A DNA stretch of 64,000 bases from JABAAW01 sp965216605 (GCA_965216605.1 CBDCGG010000002.1:1561167-1625166), one strand, 5' to 3'; shown: positions 44,859 through 59,800, counted from the first letter of the stretch. Notes: generated by a model not told the origin, from the letters alone. Numbers and translations: made by a program.

Positions 44859-47800
44859 TTAGGTCAGTCCGTGCCAGAATTCGTTTGCGTCTGCCACTTG
44901 GGTAAAGCTGTTCCCGCTACCGTATTCGATGTTGATCGTAAATGCCGAGTTGCCTGTTCCTGTTCCGTCATTGCTGTCGTAGGCGTTTTCGATTATTACT
45001 TTGTCATCGATGCCATCGGCGGCGTCCTTGTCTATGGTGATTTCAAGATTGTTGCCTACTCTGGCAAAGTTTGATGTGTCGGCGAAATCCTCGGCTGTGT
45101 AAGAAGCCCCATCGAAGCGCAAGGTCATAACTTCTGACGCTGTATCGACGACGGTGTCTGTGCCATCGCCTACAGAAAAGACATAGGTATCTACCCCCGC
45201 GCCGCCGACGAGCCTATCGTTGCCTAGGCTGCCTTCGAGCTGGTCGTTGCCTGCGCCGCCTCTGATAACATTGTCACCATCGTTACCTGTCAGCTCGTCG
45301 TTGCCGCCCGAACCTATAAGGTTTTCGATGCCGTGATTGGCAAGAAGGCTGTCGCCCGCAGCGTCTCCTCTTGCGAATTCGTTCGTGCCAAGGTTTGCAC
45401 TGATTCCTGCCTCGACATCGTAGCCTGCGTAGCTGAGAACATCGATGCCTGCGCCGCCACGGAACTTGTCTCCATCCGCGCCGCCGATGAGGACATCGTT
45501 GCCCTCGCCGCCGTAGAGGGTATCTGTGCCAGCACCGCCGTAGAGACGGTCGTTGCCCGCATCGCCGCTGATTTCATCTGCACCGCCTTTGCCTAATAGG
45601 GTATCTGCGCCGCCTTTGCCTAATAGGGTTTCGTCCGTATCGTCGCCGATGATAAAGTCTGCCTCGTTGGTGCCTGTATCGCTGTTGTAAATCAAGCTGC
45701 CCAAGAGCTTGTCGTTGGCACCGTAGTAGATATTGTAGCGACCGTCCACGAAGAGAACAGGGTCGTTAGCATCGCGGACGAAAGTCACGGAGTCGCTACC
45801 GTAATGCAACCTAGCCTGTGTCACAGAACCACTGCCGAAACCGTATTTGAAGTTGACTGTTGAGAAGGAGAATTGATCAAAGTCGTAGATGTCTTTAAAG
45901 TACAGGTTGCTCTCGCCTGCTTGTTCGTAGATGTAGTCGGTACCGTCTCCGTTGTTGAAGATGTAGTTGTCTATGCCTTCGCCGCCGCCCAGCCTGTCTA
46001 CGCCCGTGCCGCCGACAAGAGTGTCCTCGCCCGCGCCGCCGTAGATGTAATCATCACCGCCCAGCCCGCGTAAGGTCTGGCTGCCTGCCGAGCCTATGAG
46101 GAAGTCTTTGTTATTGCCACCTTCTATGACTCCATCCTCGTTAGGCGTGTTGAATTGAAGATAACCAACCGTTTTCTTACTCCCATCCACACCGGCTTCG
46201 TATCGCCAATTGAAGTTGCCGCCGTTGTTGAAAGCATCCGCTTTGATCGTCACGCTGTTCCCTCCGCCCGTATCGATCCTGACATCGCCATCGGCTTCGC
46301 GGTCGATGGAGAAGAAGGAAGACTGGCCAATCCATATTTTGAAAATGAGAAAGTTAGTTTCTAAGCTTCCTTGTTCTCCTTGTATGATGTCTGTGCCATG
46401 TGCACCATAAAAATAATAAATGTCGCGGCCCTCCCCGCCGTCAAGGATGTCGTTGCCAAAGCCGCCGTAGATATCGTCGTCGCCCGCGAGGCCCTGTATG
46501 GTGGAGCCGTTTGTTGCGTGGGCACGCAGCCTGTCGTTGAACGCCGAACCTATAAGGATCTCTATGTCGTTATTATCAACTAGATCTCCACTCGATTCTA
46601 CCTTCGGGTCACCACTATAACTGACTGCACCATTGAGGCCGATATTAACCCCTGCTTTAGAGTTTTCGTAGGTGAGCGTATCGATGCCTGCGCCGCCGAA
46701 GAAGATATCGGCTCCCAGCCCACCCTCCAGGATGTCGTCGCCCGCGCCGCCGCGGAGGATATCGTCGCCATCGCCGCCTCTTAGGATGTCATCGCCACCA
46801 CCGCCGACGATTGTATCGTTGCCGCCAAGCCCTCTGTATTCGTGCCCTCCAGCCCTGCCAAGGAAGAAGTTGTTAGTCTCGTCGCCCGTAATGACCCCAT
46901 TTACAAGAGGGAAGGCGGAGAAAGACAGCACTGTCGCCAGAGTATTGCTAGTACCGTAGTGTATTTGGTAGCGACCGTCAGCGTAAGAAGCAGCATCGAT
47001 CGTTATTGTTTGACCGTTATTAATCGTGATGACGACATCGCCGTTAGATTCCCGACGAACAAAAAACTCTTGCGTACCAATAAGTGGCCTAAGATAGATC
47101 TTGTTGATCGTTCCTGCCGCGTCTGCCTCGTCGCCTTGAATCCTGTCATGCTCATTACTGGGACTGTAGTATTTTTCAAAGACATAGGTGTCTGCACCCG
47201 CACCGCCGTTGAGGATGTCGTTGCCATCGCCGCCGATGATGGTGTCGTCGCCCGCACCGCCGTAGAGTTTGTTGTTACCATTGCTACCCCTGAGCGTGTC
47301 GCCGAACTTCGAGCCAATGGCATTCTCGATGCCGCTGATGGTGTCGCCCGTAGCGTGTGAGTTTGTGCCTGACACGGAATTGGTTTTGAGGTTGACACTA
47401 ACCGCAGCGTTGGAGCTTGCGTAGCTGACCGTATCGCTACCATCCCCACCTTTGATGATGTCGTTGCCATCGCCGCCCTCAAGGATATCGTTGCCCTCGC
47501 CGCCCACAAGCGTGTCGTTGCCCGCACCGCCGTAGAGGATATCGTTGCCTATGTCGCCGTAAAGACTGTCGTTGCCCGCACCGCCGTAGAGGATATCGTT
47601 GCCTATGTCGCCGTAAAGATTGTCGTTGCCCGCACCGCCGTAGAGGATATCGTTGCCTTCATACCCCCTGTATGTGTGACCCCCTGCCAAGCCCAATAAG
47701 AAGTCATCGCCATCCGTGCCTATCACCTCATCGTTGCTATCGATAGTGGGGAGCAAGAGCGTGCCTAGCAGCGTGTTCTCGCTACCGTAGAAGACCTGAT

Positions 47801-50800
47801 AACGACCGTCGGCGAAAGAAGCAGCGGCGATCGTAACGCTACCGCCGCCCGTACCGATCCTGATATCGCCATCAGACTCTTGCTCGATATATAAAGAGCT
47901 CCTGCTCGCATCCCTGAAGTAGAGGTTGTTCACCCCTCCCGCCGCGTCGTTTTGATCGCCTTGGATGGTGTCCGTGCCATAGTCGCCCGCAAAGATATAG
48001 GTGTCTACGCCCGCACCGCCTTCAAGGATGTCGTTACCCGCGCCGCCCCTAAGCGTGTCTCCGCCCACTCCGCCGTAGAGCCCGTCGTTGCCATTTCCAC
48101 CGTAGAGCTCGTCGTTGCCCACTCCGCCGTAGAGCTTGTCGTTGCCTTCACCACCTCTTAGGGCATCGTCCCCGCCGCCGCCGCGCAACTCGTTTTCTGC
48201 CGTATCGCCCGTGAGCGTGTCGCCGTAAACCGAGCCTCTGATGTTCTCGACTTTGGTAAGGGATGAGAGGGTGTCGCCCTGAGCGTGTCCGCCCGAAAAG
48301 GTGCTGTCCAAGAGGTTGACACTAACCGCAGCGTCAGAGCTTGCGTAGCTGATCGTATCGCTGCCACTCCCTCCATAGAAGATGTCTGCGCCCGCGCCGC
48401 CCTCAAACGTGTCCGCACCATGGAAGCCGAAGAACGTGTCGTTGCCATCGCCGCCGAACAGAACGTCGTCGCCCCTGCCGCCATCAAGCGTGTCGTTGCC
48501 ATCGCCGCCGAACAGAACGTCGTCGCCCCTGTCGCCTTCCAGACTGTCGTTGCCATCGCCGCCGAACAGCCTATCGATGTCATCGCCGCCGATGAGCGTG
48601 TCATCGCCCTCGCCGCCAAACAGAATGTTGTCGCCCGCACCGCCGTCGAGATTGTCATCGCCCTCGCCGCCAAACAGAATGTCGTCGCCCAAACCGCCGT
48701 CGATCTCGTCGTTGCCAGCGCCGCCCACCAACAGATCCCGATCATCCGTGCCAACAAACGAACCCGTGCTATATTTCAACTTGCCCATAAATGTGCTGCC
48801 TAATTCTATGGTGTATCGGTCATCAGCGTAGGCACCAGCCCTTATCGTAACAGAGTTGCTACCGTGCATGATAACTACATCATTATTGTCCGCACGGAAG
48901 AAGGTAAACCCATCAAGACCCACAGCATCGGTGAATATCAACCTGCCGCCGTCAGCATCGCTTTGGATGATATCACTGCCATAGTTGCCTGAGAACACAT
49001 AGAGGTCTGCACCCAAGCCGCCCTCTAGCTCGTCGTTGCCCGCTCCGCCCTCCAGCCTGTCCGCACCCAAGCCCCCTTGCAGAAGATCATCGCCCCCAAA
49101 ACCGAACATCAAGTCCCCTACATCCGTGCCGACAATTTTCGTCGTATCCGTATTATCATTCCCGTTCGTGCCTAAGTACAACTTGCCCAAAGTCACAGGC
49201 GCGTCGTTTGCTCCGTGTTGTATCGTGTAGATCCCCGCCTTGTAAGCACTAGCCATTATCGTAACAGAGTTACTACCGTGCTCGATAAGTACATCGCCAT
49301 CGGTATCGCGCGAGAAGTCAAAACTATCAAAACCCGTAGCGTCTATGAACCTCAGTATGCCGCCGTCCGCATCGCCTTGGATGACATCATTGCCATAGTC
49401 GCCACCAAACACATAGAGGTCCGCACCCGCACCGCCGACAAGGATATCGTTACCCCCAAGTCCGTAAAGGGTGTCCGCGCCATCTTCGCCGACTAGTCTG
49501 TTGACTCCCGCGCTACCCGCCAAGAAGTCGTCTCCACTTGAGCCTATGATGTTCTGAACGGTTCCCACAGCAACAATACTGTCACCCGCAGCGTCTCCTC
49601 TTGCGAAAAGTCCCGCGCCGTTGTTCTTACCAATTTCAACACTAACCCCTACACTGGCATCAGAGCCTCTGTAGCTGATCGTATTGATACCCGCGCCGCC
49701 GTCGAACTTGTCGCCATTACCACCGCCTTGGAAGAAATCGTTGCCAGCGCCGCCGTAGAGCTCATCGGTGCCCGCGCCGCCAAACAATCTGTCGTTGCCT
49801 GCGCCGCCGTGGAGAATGTCGTTGCCCAAGCCGCCTTCGAGAATATCGTCGCCCCCCAAACCGAACATCAAGTCCCCTACATCCGTGCCGACAAGTTTCG
49901 TCGTATCCGTATTATCATTCCCGTTCGTGCCGAGGTACAACTTGCCCAAAGTCACGGGCGAAGAGTCTGCTCCGTATTGTATCGTGTAGATCCCCGCCTT
50001 GTAGGCACCAGCCCTTATCGTAACGGAGTTGCTACCGTGCTCGATAAGCACATCGCCATCGGCATCGCGCGAGAAGTCAAAGTTGCCAATACCCGTAGCG
50101 TTGATGAACCTCAGTATGCCGCCGTCCGCATCGCCTTGGATGACATCATTGCCATAGTCGCCACCGAAGACATAGATGTCCGCGCCCAAGCCGCCGACGA
50201 GGATATCGTTACCCAAGCCACCCTCAAGCGTGTCGTCGCCCAAACCACCGACGAGTCTGTTGTTTTGTGCATCGCCCGTCAGCTCGTCGGTGCCACCTGA
50301 GCCTACGATGTTCTGAATGGTGTTGGCAGCAACGATGCTATCGCCCAAAGCGTATCCTCTTGCGAATGTGTTCGTGTTGAGGTTAGCAGCTATCCCTGTA
50401 GCGACCGTATAGTCTGCGTAGCTGATCGTATTGATACCTGCGCCGCCGTCGAACTTGTCGCCATTATCGCCGCCTTGGAGGATATCGTTGCCATCGCCGC
50501 CCACAAGCGTGTCGTCGCCCAAGCCGCCGAACAATCTGTCGTTGTTCGCGCCGCCGTAGAGATTGTCGTTGCCCTCGCCGCCGCTGATCTCGTCGTTGTC
50601 CGCACCGCCCACCAGCAGGTCTGCCTCACCTGTGCCTTCAAACGAACCCGTGACGATACTCAGCTGTCCCAGAATTTTGAGAGCACTGCCTGTGCCGAGG
50701 GATATGTCGAAGCCTGCGCCGAAATTTTGGACGGTAATGGAGTTGCCTCCAAGCCTGACGACCAGGGTTTGCAAGCCGTTTGCTACGGTGTGCGCGAAGG

Positions 50801-53800
50801 ACAATCCTGCGAGGTCTGCCTTGTCTTTGAAGTTGAGCGTGCCGCCGTCGGCATCGCCTCGGATGATGTCTTCGCCCCAGTTTCCGTTGAAGACATAGAT
50901 GTCTGCGCCCAAGCCGCCGACGAGGGTATCGTTACCCAAGCCACCCTCAAGCGTGTCGTCGCCCAAACCACCGACGAGTCTGTTGTTTTGTGCGTCGCCC
51001 GTCAGCTCGTCGGTGCCACCTGAGCCTATGATGTTCTGAATGGTTCCGGCAGCAACGATGCTATCGCCCAAAGCGTATCCTCTTGCGAATGTGTTCGTGT
51101 TGAGGTTGGCAGCGATCCCTGTAGCGACCGTATAGTCTGCGTAGCTGATCGTATTGATACCTGCGCCGCCGTCGAACTTGTCGCCATTATCGCCGCCTTG
51201 GAGGAAATCGTTGCCATCGCCGCCGTAGAGCTCGTCGTTGCCCACGTCGCCGAACAATCTGTCGTTGTCTGCGCCGCCGCCTAGAATGTCGTTCCCCAAG
51301 CCGCCTTCGAGAATATCAACGCCCCCCAAACCGAACATCAAGTCCCCTACATCCGTGCCGACAAGTTTCGTCGTATCCGTATTATCATTCCCGTTCGTGC
51401 CTAAGTACAACTTGCCCAAAGTCACGGGCGAAGAGTCTGCTCCGTATTGTATCGTGTAGATTCCTGCCTTGTAGGCACCAGCCCTTATCGTAACGGAGTT
51501 GCTACCGTGCTCGATAAGCACATCGCCATCGGCATTGCGCGAGAAACCAAAGTTGCCAATACCCGTAGCGTTGATGAATCTCAGTATGCCGCCGTCCGTG
51601 TCGCCTTGGATGACATCATTGCCATAGTTGCCTTCGAAGACATAGATGTCTGCGCCCAAGCCGCCGGCGAGTATATCGTTGCCCCCAAGTCCGTAAAGGG
51701 TGTCTGCGCCATCTTCGCCGACTAGTCTGTTGACTCCCGCGTTACCCGCCAAGAAGTCGTTTCCACTTGAGCCTATGATGTTTTGGATGGTTCCAGCAGC
51801 AACGATGCTATCGCCAAAAGCGTCTCCTCTTGCGAAGAGTCCTGCGCCGTTGTTCTTACTAATTTCTACACTCACCCCTACACTGGCATCGGAGCCTCTG
51901 TAGCTGATCGTATTGATACCTGCGCCGCCGTCGAACTTGTCGCCATTATCGCCGCCTTGGAGGAAATCGTTGCCATCGCCGCCCACAAGCGTGTCGTCGC
52001 CCAAGCCGCCGAACAATCTGTCGTTGTTCGCGCCGCCGTAGAGATTGTCGTTGCCCTCGCCGCCGCTGATCTCGTCGTTGTCCGCACCGCCCACCAGCAG
52101 GTCTGCCTCACCTGTGCCTTCAAACGAACCCGTGACGATACTCAGCTGTCCCAGAATTTTGAGAGCACTGCCTGTGCCGAGGGATATGTCGAAGCCTGCG
52201 CCGAAATTTTGGACGGTAATGGAGTTGCCTCCAAGCCTGACGACCAGGGTTTGCAAGCCGTTTGCTACGGTGTGCGCGAAGGACAATCCTGCGAGGTCTG
52301 CCTTGTCTTTGAAGTTGAGCGTGCCGCCGTCGGCATCGCCTCGGATGATGTCTTCGCCCCAGTTTCCGTTGAAGACATAGATGTCTGCGCCCAAGCCGCC
52401 GACGAGGGTATCGTTACCCAAGCCACCCTCAAGCGTGTCGTCGCCCAAACCACCGACGAGTCTGTTGTTTTGTGCGTCGCCCGTCAGCTCGTCGGTGCCA
52501 CCTGAGCCTATGATGTTCTGAATGGTTCCAGCAGCAACGATATTGTCGCCCAAAGCGTATCCTCTTGCGAATGTGTTCGTATTGAGGTTGGCAGCGATCC
52601 CTGTAGCGACCGTATAGTCTGCGTAGCTGATCGTATTGATACCTGCGCCGCCGTCGAACTTGTCGCCATTATCGCCGCCTTGGAGGAAATCGTTGCCATC
52701 GCCGCCGTAGAGCTCGTCGTTGCCCACGTCGCCGAACAATCTGTCGTTGTCTGCGCCGCCGCCTAGAATGTCGTTCCCCAAGCCGCCTTCGAGAATATCA
52801 ACGCCCCCCAAACCGAACATCAAGTCCCCTACATCTGTGCCGACAAGTTTCGTCGTATCCGTATTCTCATTCCCGTTCGTGCCTAAGTACAACTTGCCCA
52901 AGGTCTTGGGCGCGTTGCTTGCTCCGTGTTGTATGGTGTAGATTCCTGCCTTGTAGGCACCAGCCCTTATCGTAACGGAGTTGCTACCGTGCTCGATAAG
53001 CACATCGCCATCGGCATTGCGCGAGAAACCAAAGTTGCCAATACCCGTAGCGTTGATGAACCTCAGTGTGCCGCCGTCCGTGTCGCCTTGGATGATATCA
53101 TTGCCATAGTTGCCTTCGAAGGCATAGATGTCTGCGCCCAAGCCGCCGGCGAGTATATCGTTGCCCCCAAGTCCGTAAAGGGTGTCTGCGCCATCTTCGC
53201 CGACTAGTCTGTTGACTCCCGCGTTACCCGCCAAGAAGTCGCCTCCACTTGAGCCTATGATGTTTTGGATGGTGTTGGCAGCAACGATGCTATCGCCCGC
53301 AGCGTCTCCTCTTGCGAAGAGTCCTGCGCCGTTGTTCTTACTAAGATCGACACTCACCCCTATACTGGCATTGGAGCCTCTGTAGCTGATCGTATTGATA
53401 CCTGCGCCGCCGTCGAACTGGTCGCTATTACCACCGCCTTGGAGGAAATCGTTGCCATCGCCGCCGTAGAGATTGTCGTTGCCTACGTCGCCGAACAATC
53501 TGTCGTTGCCTGCGCCGCCGTAGAGATCGTCGTTGCCTAGCTCTCCTTCGAGGATATCGTTGCCTGCCTCTCCTCTGAGGATGTCGCCGTCCGCGCCGCC
53601 GCTGATCTGGTCGTTGCCCGCGCTGCCGACCAGCAGGTCTGCCTCACCTGTGCCTTCAAACGAACCTGTGCCGAAATTCAGCTGTCCCAGAATTTTGAGA
53701 GCACTGCCTGTGCCGAGGGATATGTCGAAGCCTGCGCCGAAATTTTGGACGGTAATGGAGTTGCCTCCAAGCCTGACGACCAGGGTTTGCAAGCCGTTTG

Positions 53801-56800
53801 CTTCTGTGTGCGTGAAGGACAATCCTGCAAGGTCTGCCTTGTCTTTGAAGTTTAGCGTGCCGCCGTCGGCATCGCCTCGGATGATGTCTTCGCCCCAGTT
53901 TCCGCTGAAGACATAGATGTCCGCGCCCAAGCCGCCGACGAGGGTATCGTTACCCAAGCCACCCTCAAGCGTGTCGTTGCCCAAACCACCGACGAGTCTG
54001 TTATTTTGTGCGTCGCCCGTCAGCTCGTCGGTGCCACCTGAGCCTATGATGTTCTGAATAGTTCCAGCAGCAACGATATTGTCGCCCAAAGCGTATCCTC
54101 TTGCGAATGTGTTCGTGTTGAGGTTGGCAGCGATCCCTGTAGCGACCGTATAGTCTGCGTAGCTGATCGTATTGATACCTGCGCCGCCGTCGAACTTGTC
54201 GCCATTATCGCCGCCTTGGAGGAAATCGTTGCCATCGCCGCCGTAGAGTTCGTCGTTGCCTACATAGCCGAACAATCTGTCGTTGCCTGCGCCGCCGCCT
54301 AGAATGTCGTTCCCCAAGCCGCCTTCGAGAATATCAACGCCCCCCAAACCGAACATCAAGTCCCCTACATCTGTGCCGACAAGTTTCGTCGTATCCGTAT
54401 TCTCATTCCCGTTCGTGCCTAAGTACAACTTGCCCAAGGTCTTGGGCGCGTTGCTTGCTCCGTGTTGTATGGTGTAGATTCCTGCCTTGTAGGCACCAGC
54501 CCTTATCGTAACGGAGTTGCTACCGTGCTCGATAAGCACATCGCCATCGGCATTGCGCGAGAAACCAAAGTTGCCAATACCCGTAGCGTTGATGAATCTC
54601 AGTGTGCCGCCGTCCGTGTCGCCTTGGATGATATCATTGCCATAGTTGCCTTCGAAGGCATAGATGTCTGCGCCCAAGCCGCCGGCGAGGATATCGTTGC
54701 CCCCAAGTCCGTAAAGGGTGTCTGCGCCATCTTCGCCGACTAGTCTGTTGACTCCCGCGTTACCCGCCAAGAAGTCGCCTCCACTTGAGCCTATGATGTT
54801 TTGGATGGTGTTGGCAGCAACGATGCTATCGCCCGCAGCGTCTCCTCTTGCGAAGAGTCCTGCGCCGTTGTTCTTACTAAGATCGACACTCACCCCTACA
54901 CTGGCATCGGAGCCTCTGTAGCTGATCGTATTGATACCTGCGCCGCCGTCGAACTGGTCGCTATTACCACCGCCTTGGAGGAAATCGTTGCCATCGCCGC
55001 CGTAGAGATCGTCGTTGCCATCGCCGCCGAACAATCTGTCGTTGCCTGCGCCGCCGTAGAGATTGTCGTTGCCTAACTCTCCTTCGAGGATATCGTTGCC
55101 TATGTCGCCGTAAAGATTGTCGCCGCCCCCGCCGCCGCTGATCTGGTCGTTGCTCGCGCTGCCGACCAGCAGGTCTGCCTCACCTGTGCCTTCAAACGAA
55201 TCCGTGACGAAGTACAACTTGCCCAAAGTCACAGGCGCGTTGCTTGCTCCGTGTTGTATGGTGTAGATTCCTGCCTCGTAGGCAGCAGCCCTTATCGTAA
55301 CGGAGTTGCTACCTTGCCTGATAAGCACATCGCCATCGGCATTGCGCGAGAAGTCAAAACTATCAAGACCCGTAGCGTTGATGAATCTCAGTGTGCCGCC
55401 GTCCGTGTCGCCTTGGATGATATCATTGCCATAGTTGCCTTCGAAGGCATAGATGTCTGCGCCCAAGCCGCCGGCGAGTATATCGTTGCCCCCAAGTCCG
55501 TAAAGGGTGTCCGCGCCATCTTCGCCGACTAGTCTGTTGACTCCCGCGTTACCCGCCAAGAAGTCGTTTCCACTTGAGCCTATGATGTTTTGGATGGTTC
55601 CAGCAGCAACGATGCTATCGCCAAAAGCGTCTCCTCTTGCGAAGAGTCCTGCGCCGTTGTTCTTACTAATTTCTACACTCACCCCTACACTGGCATCGGA
55701 GCCTCTGTAGCTGATCGTATTGATACCTGCGCCGCCGTCGAACTGGTCGCCATTATCGCCGCCTTGGAGGAAATCGTTGCCATCGCCGCCGTAGAGTCTG
55801 TCGTTGCCCACGTCGCCGATCAATCTGTCGTTGCCTGCGCCGCCGTAGAGATCGTCGTTGCCTAGCTCTCCTTCGAGGATATCGTTGCCTGCCTCTCCTC
55901 TGAGGATGTCGCCGTCCGCGCCGCCGCTGATCTGGTCGTTGCTCGCGCTGCCGACCAGCAGGTCTGCCTCACCTGTGCCTTCAAACGAACCTGTGCCGAA
56001 ATTCAGCTGTCCCAGAATTTTGAGATCACTGCCTGTGCCGAGGGATATGTCGAAGCCTGCGCCGAAATTTTGGACGGTAATGGAGTTGCCTCCAAGCCTG
56101 ACGACCAGGGTTTGCAAGCCGTTTGCTTCTGTGTGCGTGAAGGACAATCCTGCGAGGTCTGCCTTGTCTTTGAAGTTTAGCGTGCCGCCGTCGGCATCGC
56201 CTCGGATGATGTCTTCGCCCCAGTTTCCGCTGAAGACATAGATGTCTGCGCCCAAGCCGCCGACGAGGATATCGTTGCCTACGCCGCCCTCAAGCGTGTC
56301 CGCGCCTGTACCGCCGACGAGGGTATCGTTGCCTGCGCCGCCCACAAGCGTGTCCGCGCCATCGCCGCCGACGAGGCGGTCGTTGCCTCTGTTGCCTTTG
56401 AGGATGTCGTCGCCTGCCAGTCCTCTCAGGACATTGGCTTTCGCATCGCCTGTAAAGGTGTCGCTGCGCGCTGTGCCGATGAGGTTTTCGATATCCTTAA
56501 GTCCATCGGTGTCGTCTCCTGAGGCAAAAGAGAAACCGGAATCTTTCACGGACAGATCGAGCGTGACACCCTTTCCGTCTGCTGCTCCGTTTGTTCCGCC
56601 GATATCTGCGGAGTTCTCGTAGCTGACGGTGTCTATACCTCCGTTTGAACCTGCGCCTCCCTCTATTCTGTCCTTAGTCGCACTAGCGTAGAACATATCG
56701 TTGCCAGCGCCACCACGCATATCATCCCTCCCCGCACCGCCGTAGAGGAAGTCATTGCCCTCATCGCCCTCCATGCGGGCTCCACTATCATCGCCGGCAT

Positions 56801-59800
56801 AGAGATGGTCTGACCCCTCTCCTCCTCTCAAGAGATTATAAGTCCCGGCACCTGCCCGAAGAATGTCGTTCCCACTCTCGCCGAAGAGCTCGTCGTTGCC
56901 CTCGCCGCCGATCAGCTCATCGTCGCCCGCACCGCCGTAGAGGGTGTCTGCGCCCGCAAGACCCGAAATGGTATCGTCGCTTGCAGCACCGATGATATAC
57001 TCGTTATGCTCACCCGCCTCTGCCGTGAACTTCAGTTCCTCTCCCGCATTTCCCTCCAGTATAAAGAGCCTGCCTCGCGAGAACGGGTTAGAGACGCTAC
57101 CAGTAAGGATTTCGTAGCGACCATCGACGAAATTTTCAATCGTTACGCTGGCAATATCAAATACATCATTTCTCTCTCGAGCACCATCTATCTGCGCGCC
57201 AAAGAATATAGAGTTTACGGAGATTCTTACCGTATCGCCTGCGCGCACTATCGTGAGATAAGAGCCGGAGGAGCCAGCTAGAGCCCCGGCACTATCGCTC
57301 AAGAAGAGGATATTGGTGATCACTCCTTCGGCATCGTTTTGATCGCCTCGGATAATATCATGCCCGTCAGCCCCTCCAAGTAGATAGGTGTCCTCGCCCG
57401 CGCCGCCGATCAAAATATCCCTGCCCGCGCCGCCCCGAAGCGTGTCGTCGCCCGCGCCGCCCATTAGCGTGTCGACACCATCGCCGCCGTAGAGCTTGTC
57501 GTCGCCCGCGCCGCCCATTAGCGTGTCGACACCATCGCCGCCGTAGAGCTCGTCGTCGCCCACGCCGCCTACAAGCCTGTCGACACCGTCGCCTCCCTCA
57601 AGCGTGTCGTTGCCCACGCCGCCTAGAAGCCTGTCTACACCGCCGCCGCCGTAAAGTCGGTCGTTGCCATCTTCGCCGTAGAGGAAGTCGTCGCCATCGT
57701 CTCCGTAGAGGAAGTCGTTGCCCACGCCGCCCTCAAGCCTATCGACACCGCCGCCGCCGAAGAGGATATCGTTGCCCGCGCCGCCTACAAGGGTGTCGTC
57801 GCCATCGCCGCCGAAGAGCCTGTCGTTGCCTGCCTGCCCTCTAATGATGTCGTTGCCCCCCGCGCCGTAGAGGTTGTCCCTAACCCCGCCGCCCGTAAGC
57901 TTGTTAACTCCATCGTTGCCTCTAAGCGTGTTTATGTAGCTGTTCGAGCCTATAAGGTTCTCGATACCAATAAGAGTGTCTCCCTCGGCATGCTCTCCTG
58001 ATCCCGTGCCAGTAGCCAAGTCAACCATAACGCCGATATTGTTACCAGGAGCGATTTGCACACCAAACTCGTCGACACCATTATCCTCCGTGTCCCCTGA
58101 ACTCGCGTAGCTTACAGTGTCTTCGCCACCGCCGCCGATCAAAAGATCCGCGCCAGCCCCGCCTTCAAGGACATCATTCCCCGCCAAGCCTAATAATACA
58201 TCCACCCCGTCCGTGCCAACAAGTTCCGCATCGCTCCCTCTCGTGCCGAGCGTCAATTTGCCAAAATCCATTCGCGCGTCACCCACACCATAAGATAGGT
58301 TGAAGGCTCCCTCAATATAACCCTTAATCCTCACAGAGTTGCCGCCTTGCCTGGCGATCAGATCTACACCGCCATCCGTATTGGTAATGTGCGACAAGCC
58401 CAAAGCGGCAAAACTGCTTGCCGCAGGGAAGTAAAGCGTGCCGCCATCGTCTGTGACAATGTCCTCGCCATAGTTGCCCGCAAATACATAGGTGTCCGCG
58501 CCGCCGCCGCCGAGCAAAATATCATTGCCCACGCCGCCCACAAGCATGTCAGCGCCATCGCCGCCCTCCAACCTGTCAACGCCCACGCCGCCCACAAGCC
58601 TGTCATCGCCATCGCCGCCCTCCAACCTGTCATCGCCCACGCCGCCGTAAAGGCTGTCGGCATCGCCGCCGCCGTAGAGATTGTCGTTGCCCACGCCGCC
58701 GTAAAGCTTGTCCGCGCCCGCATCGCCATGGAGATTGTCATTGCCCACGCGACCGTCAAGGATATCGTTCCCCCCTCCGCCCCGAAGAGTGTTGCCACCA
58801 TCTGTGCCAACAATCCACTCCGCCACGCCAGAGCCGTTCAATGTATCGCCCTTGGCTACATAAAGACTGCCTAACTCCGTTTTCTCCGCGCCAATAAAAA
58901 TCTTGAAGCGACCATCCGCATAGTTTTCCAACAATACAGAATTATCGCCGATCGTAAGTCTCAGATGCGCACCCTCATACGAAAATTGTATCTGCCCAAT
59001 ACCCCCCACATCCACAAAGTGCAACTCGCTACCAGCATCGCTCTCGCTACGGATGGTGTCCTCGCCCCAGATTCCGCGAAAGACATAGGTGTCCGTGCCA
59101 CCGCCACCAATCAAAATGTCATCGCCCAAGCCGCCCACAAGCATGTCATCGTCATCGCCGCCATCCAAGGTGTCATCGCCTACACCGCCATACAACTTGT
59201 CCGCACCCGCCTCGCCTACAAGCATGTCTAAGCCCACGCCGCCGTAGAGAGTGTCAGCATTACCCCCACCTTCCAGAATGTCGTTGCCCGCCAAGCCGAA
59301 CATCGTATCCGCCCCGCTAGTGCCGACAAGTTTCGTCGTATCCGTATTGTCATCCCCTACCGTGCCAACCGCCAACGCGCCCAGTAGCGTATCGCCAGAA
59401 CCATAATGTAGGTCGTAGTTATTGTTGACAAAGGAAGCGTCCTCGATCGTCACAGAATCATCGCCAACCCCGATAAACACATCGCCGTTACCATTGCGCG
59501 AAATGGAGAAGCTCTCCAGCCCCACAGCATCCTTGAAATACAGCTTGCCGCCGTCCGTATCGCCTCGGATGATGTCCGCACGCCCAAAGCGCTCAAAGAC
59601 ATAGATATCCTCGCCTGCGCCGCCCACAAGCGTGTCCATGCCTCTGCCGCCCTCCAGCCTGTCAGCACCCCCGCCGCCCGTGAGAACATTGGCGAGCGCA
59701 TTGCCTATAAGCGTGTCCTTGTGCCCTGATCCTTGGATGTTTTCGATACCAAGGAAAGTGTCTCCCGCAGCGTCGCCTAGCTCGCCCACGCCGGTATGCA

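Noticed and set aside
44159..44905. 248-codon plus-strand frame between the RTX genes
   Set aside because: The product is a Pro/Ser/Leu-rich translation of minisatellites, overlaps the end of the second RTX gene and has no ribosome binding site.
28890..56240. CRISPR-like array appearance of regularly spaced repeats
   Set aside because: The repeats are in-frame protein-coding units with related spacers, not identical repeats with unique spacers, and no cas gene is present.
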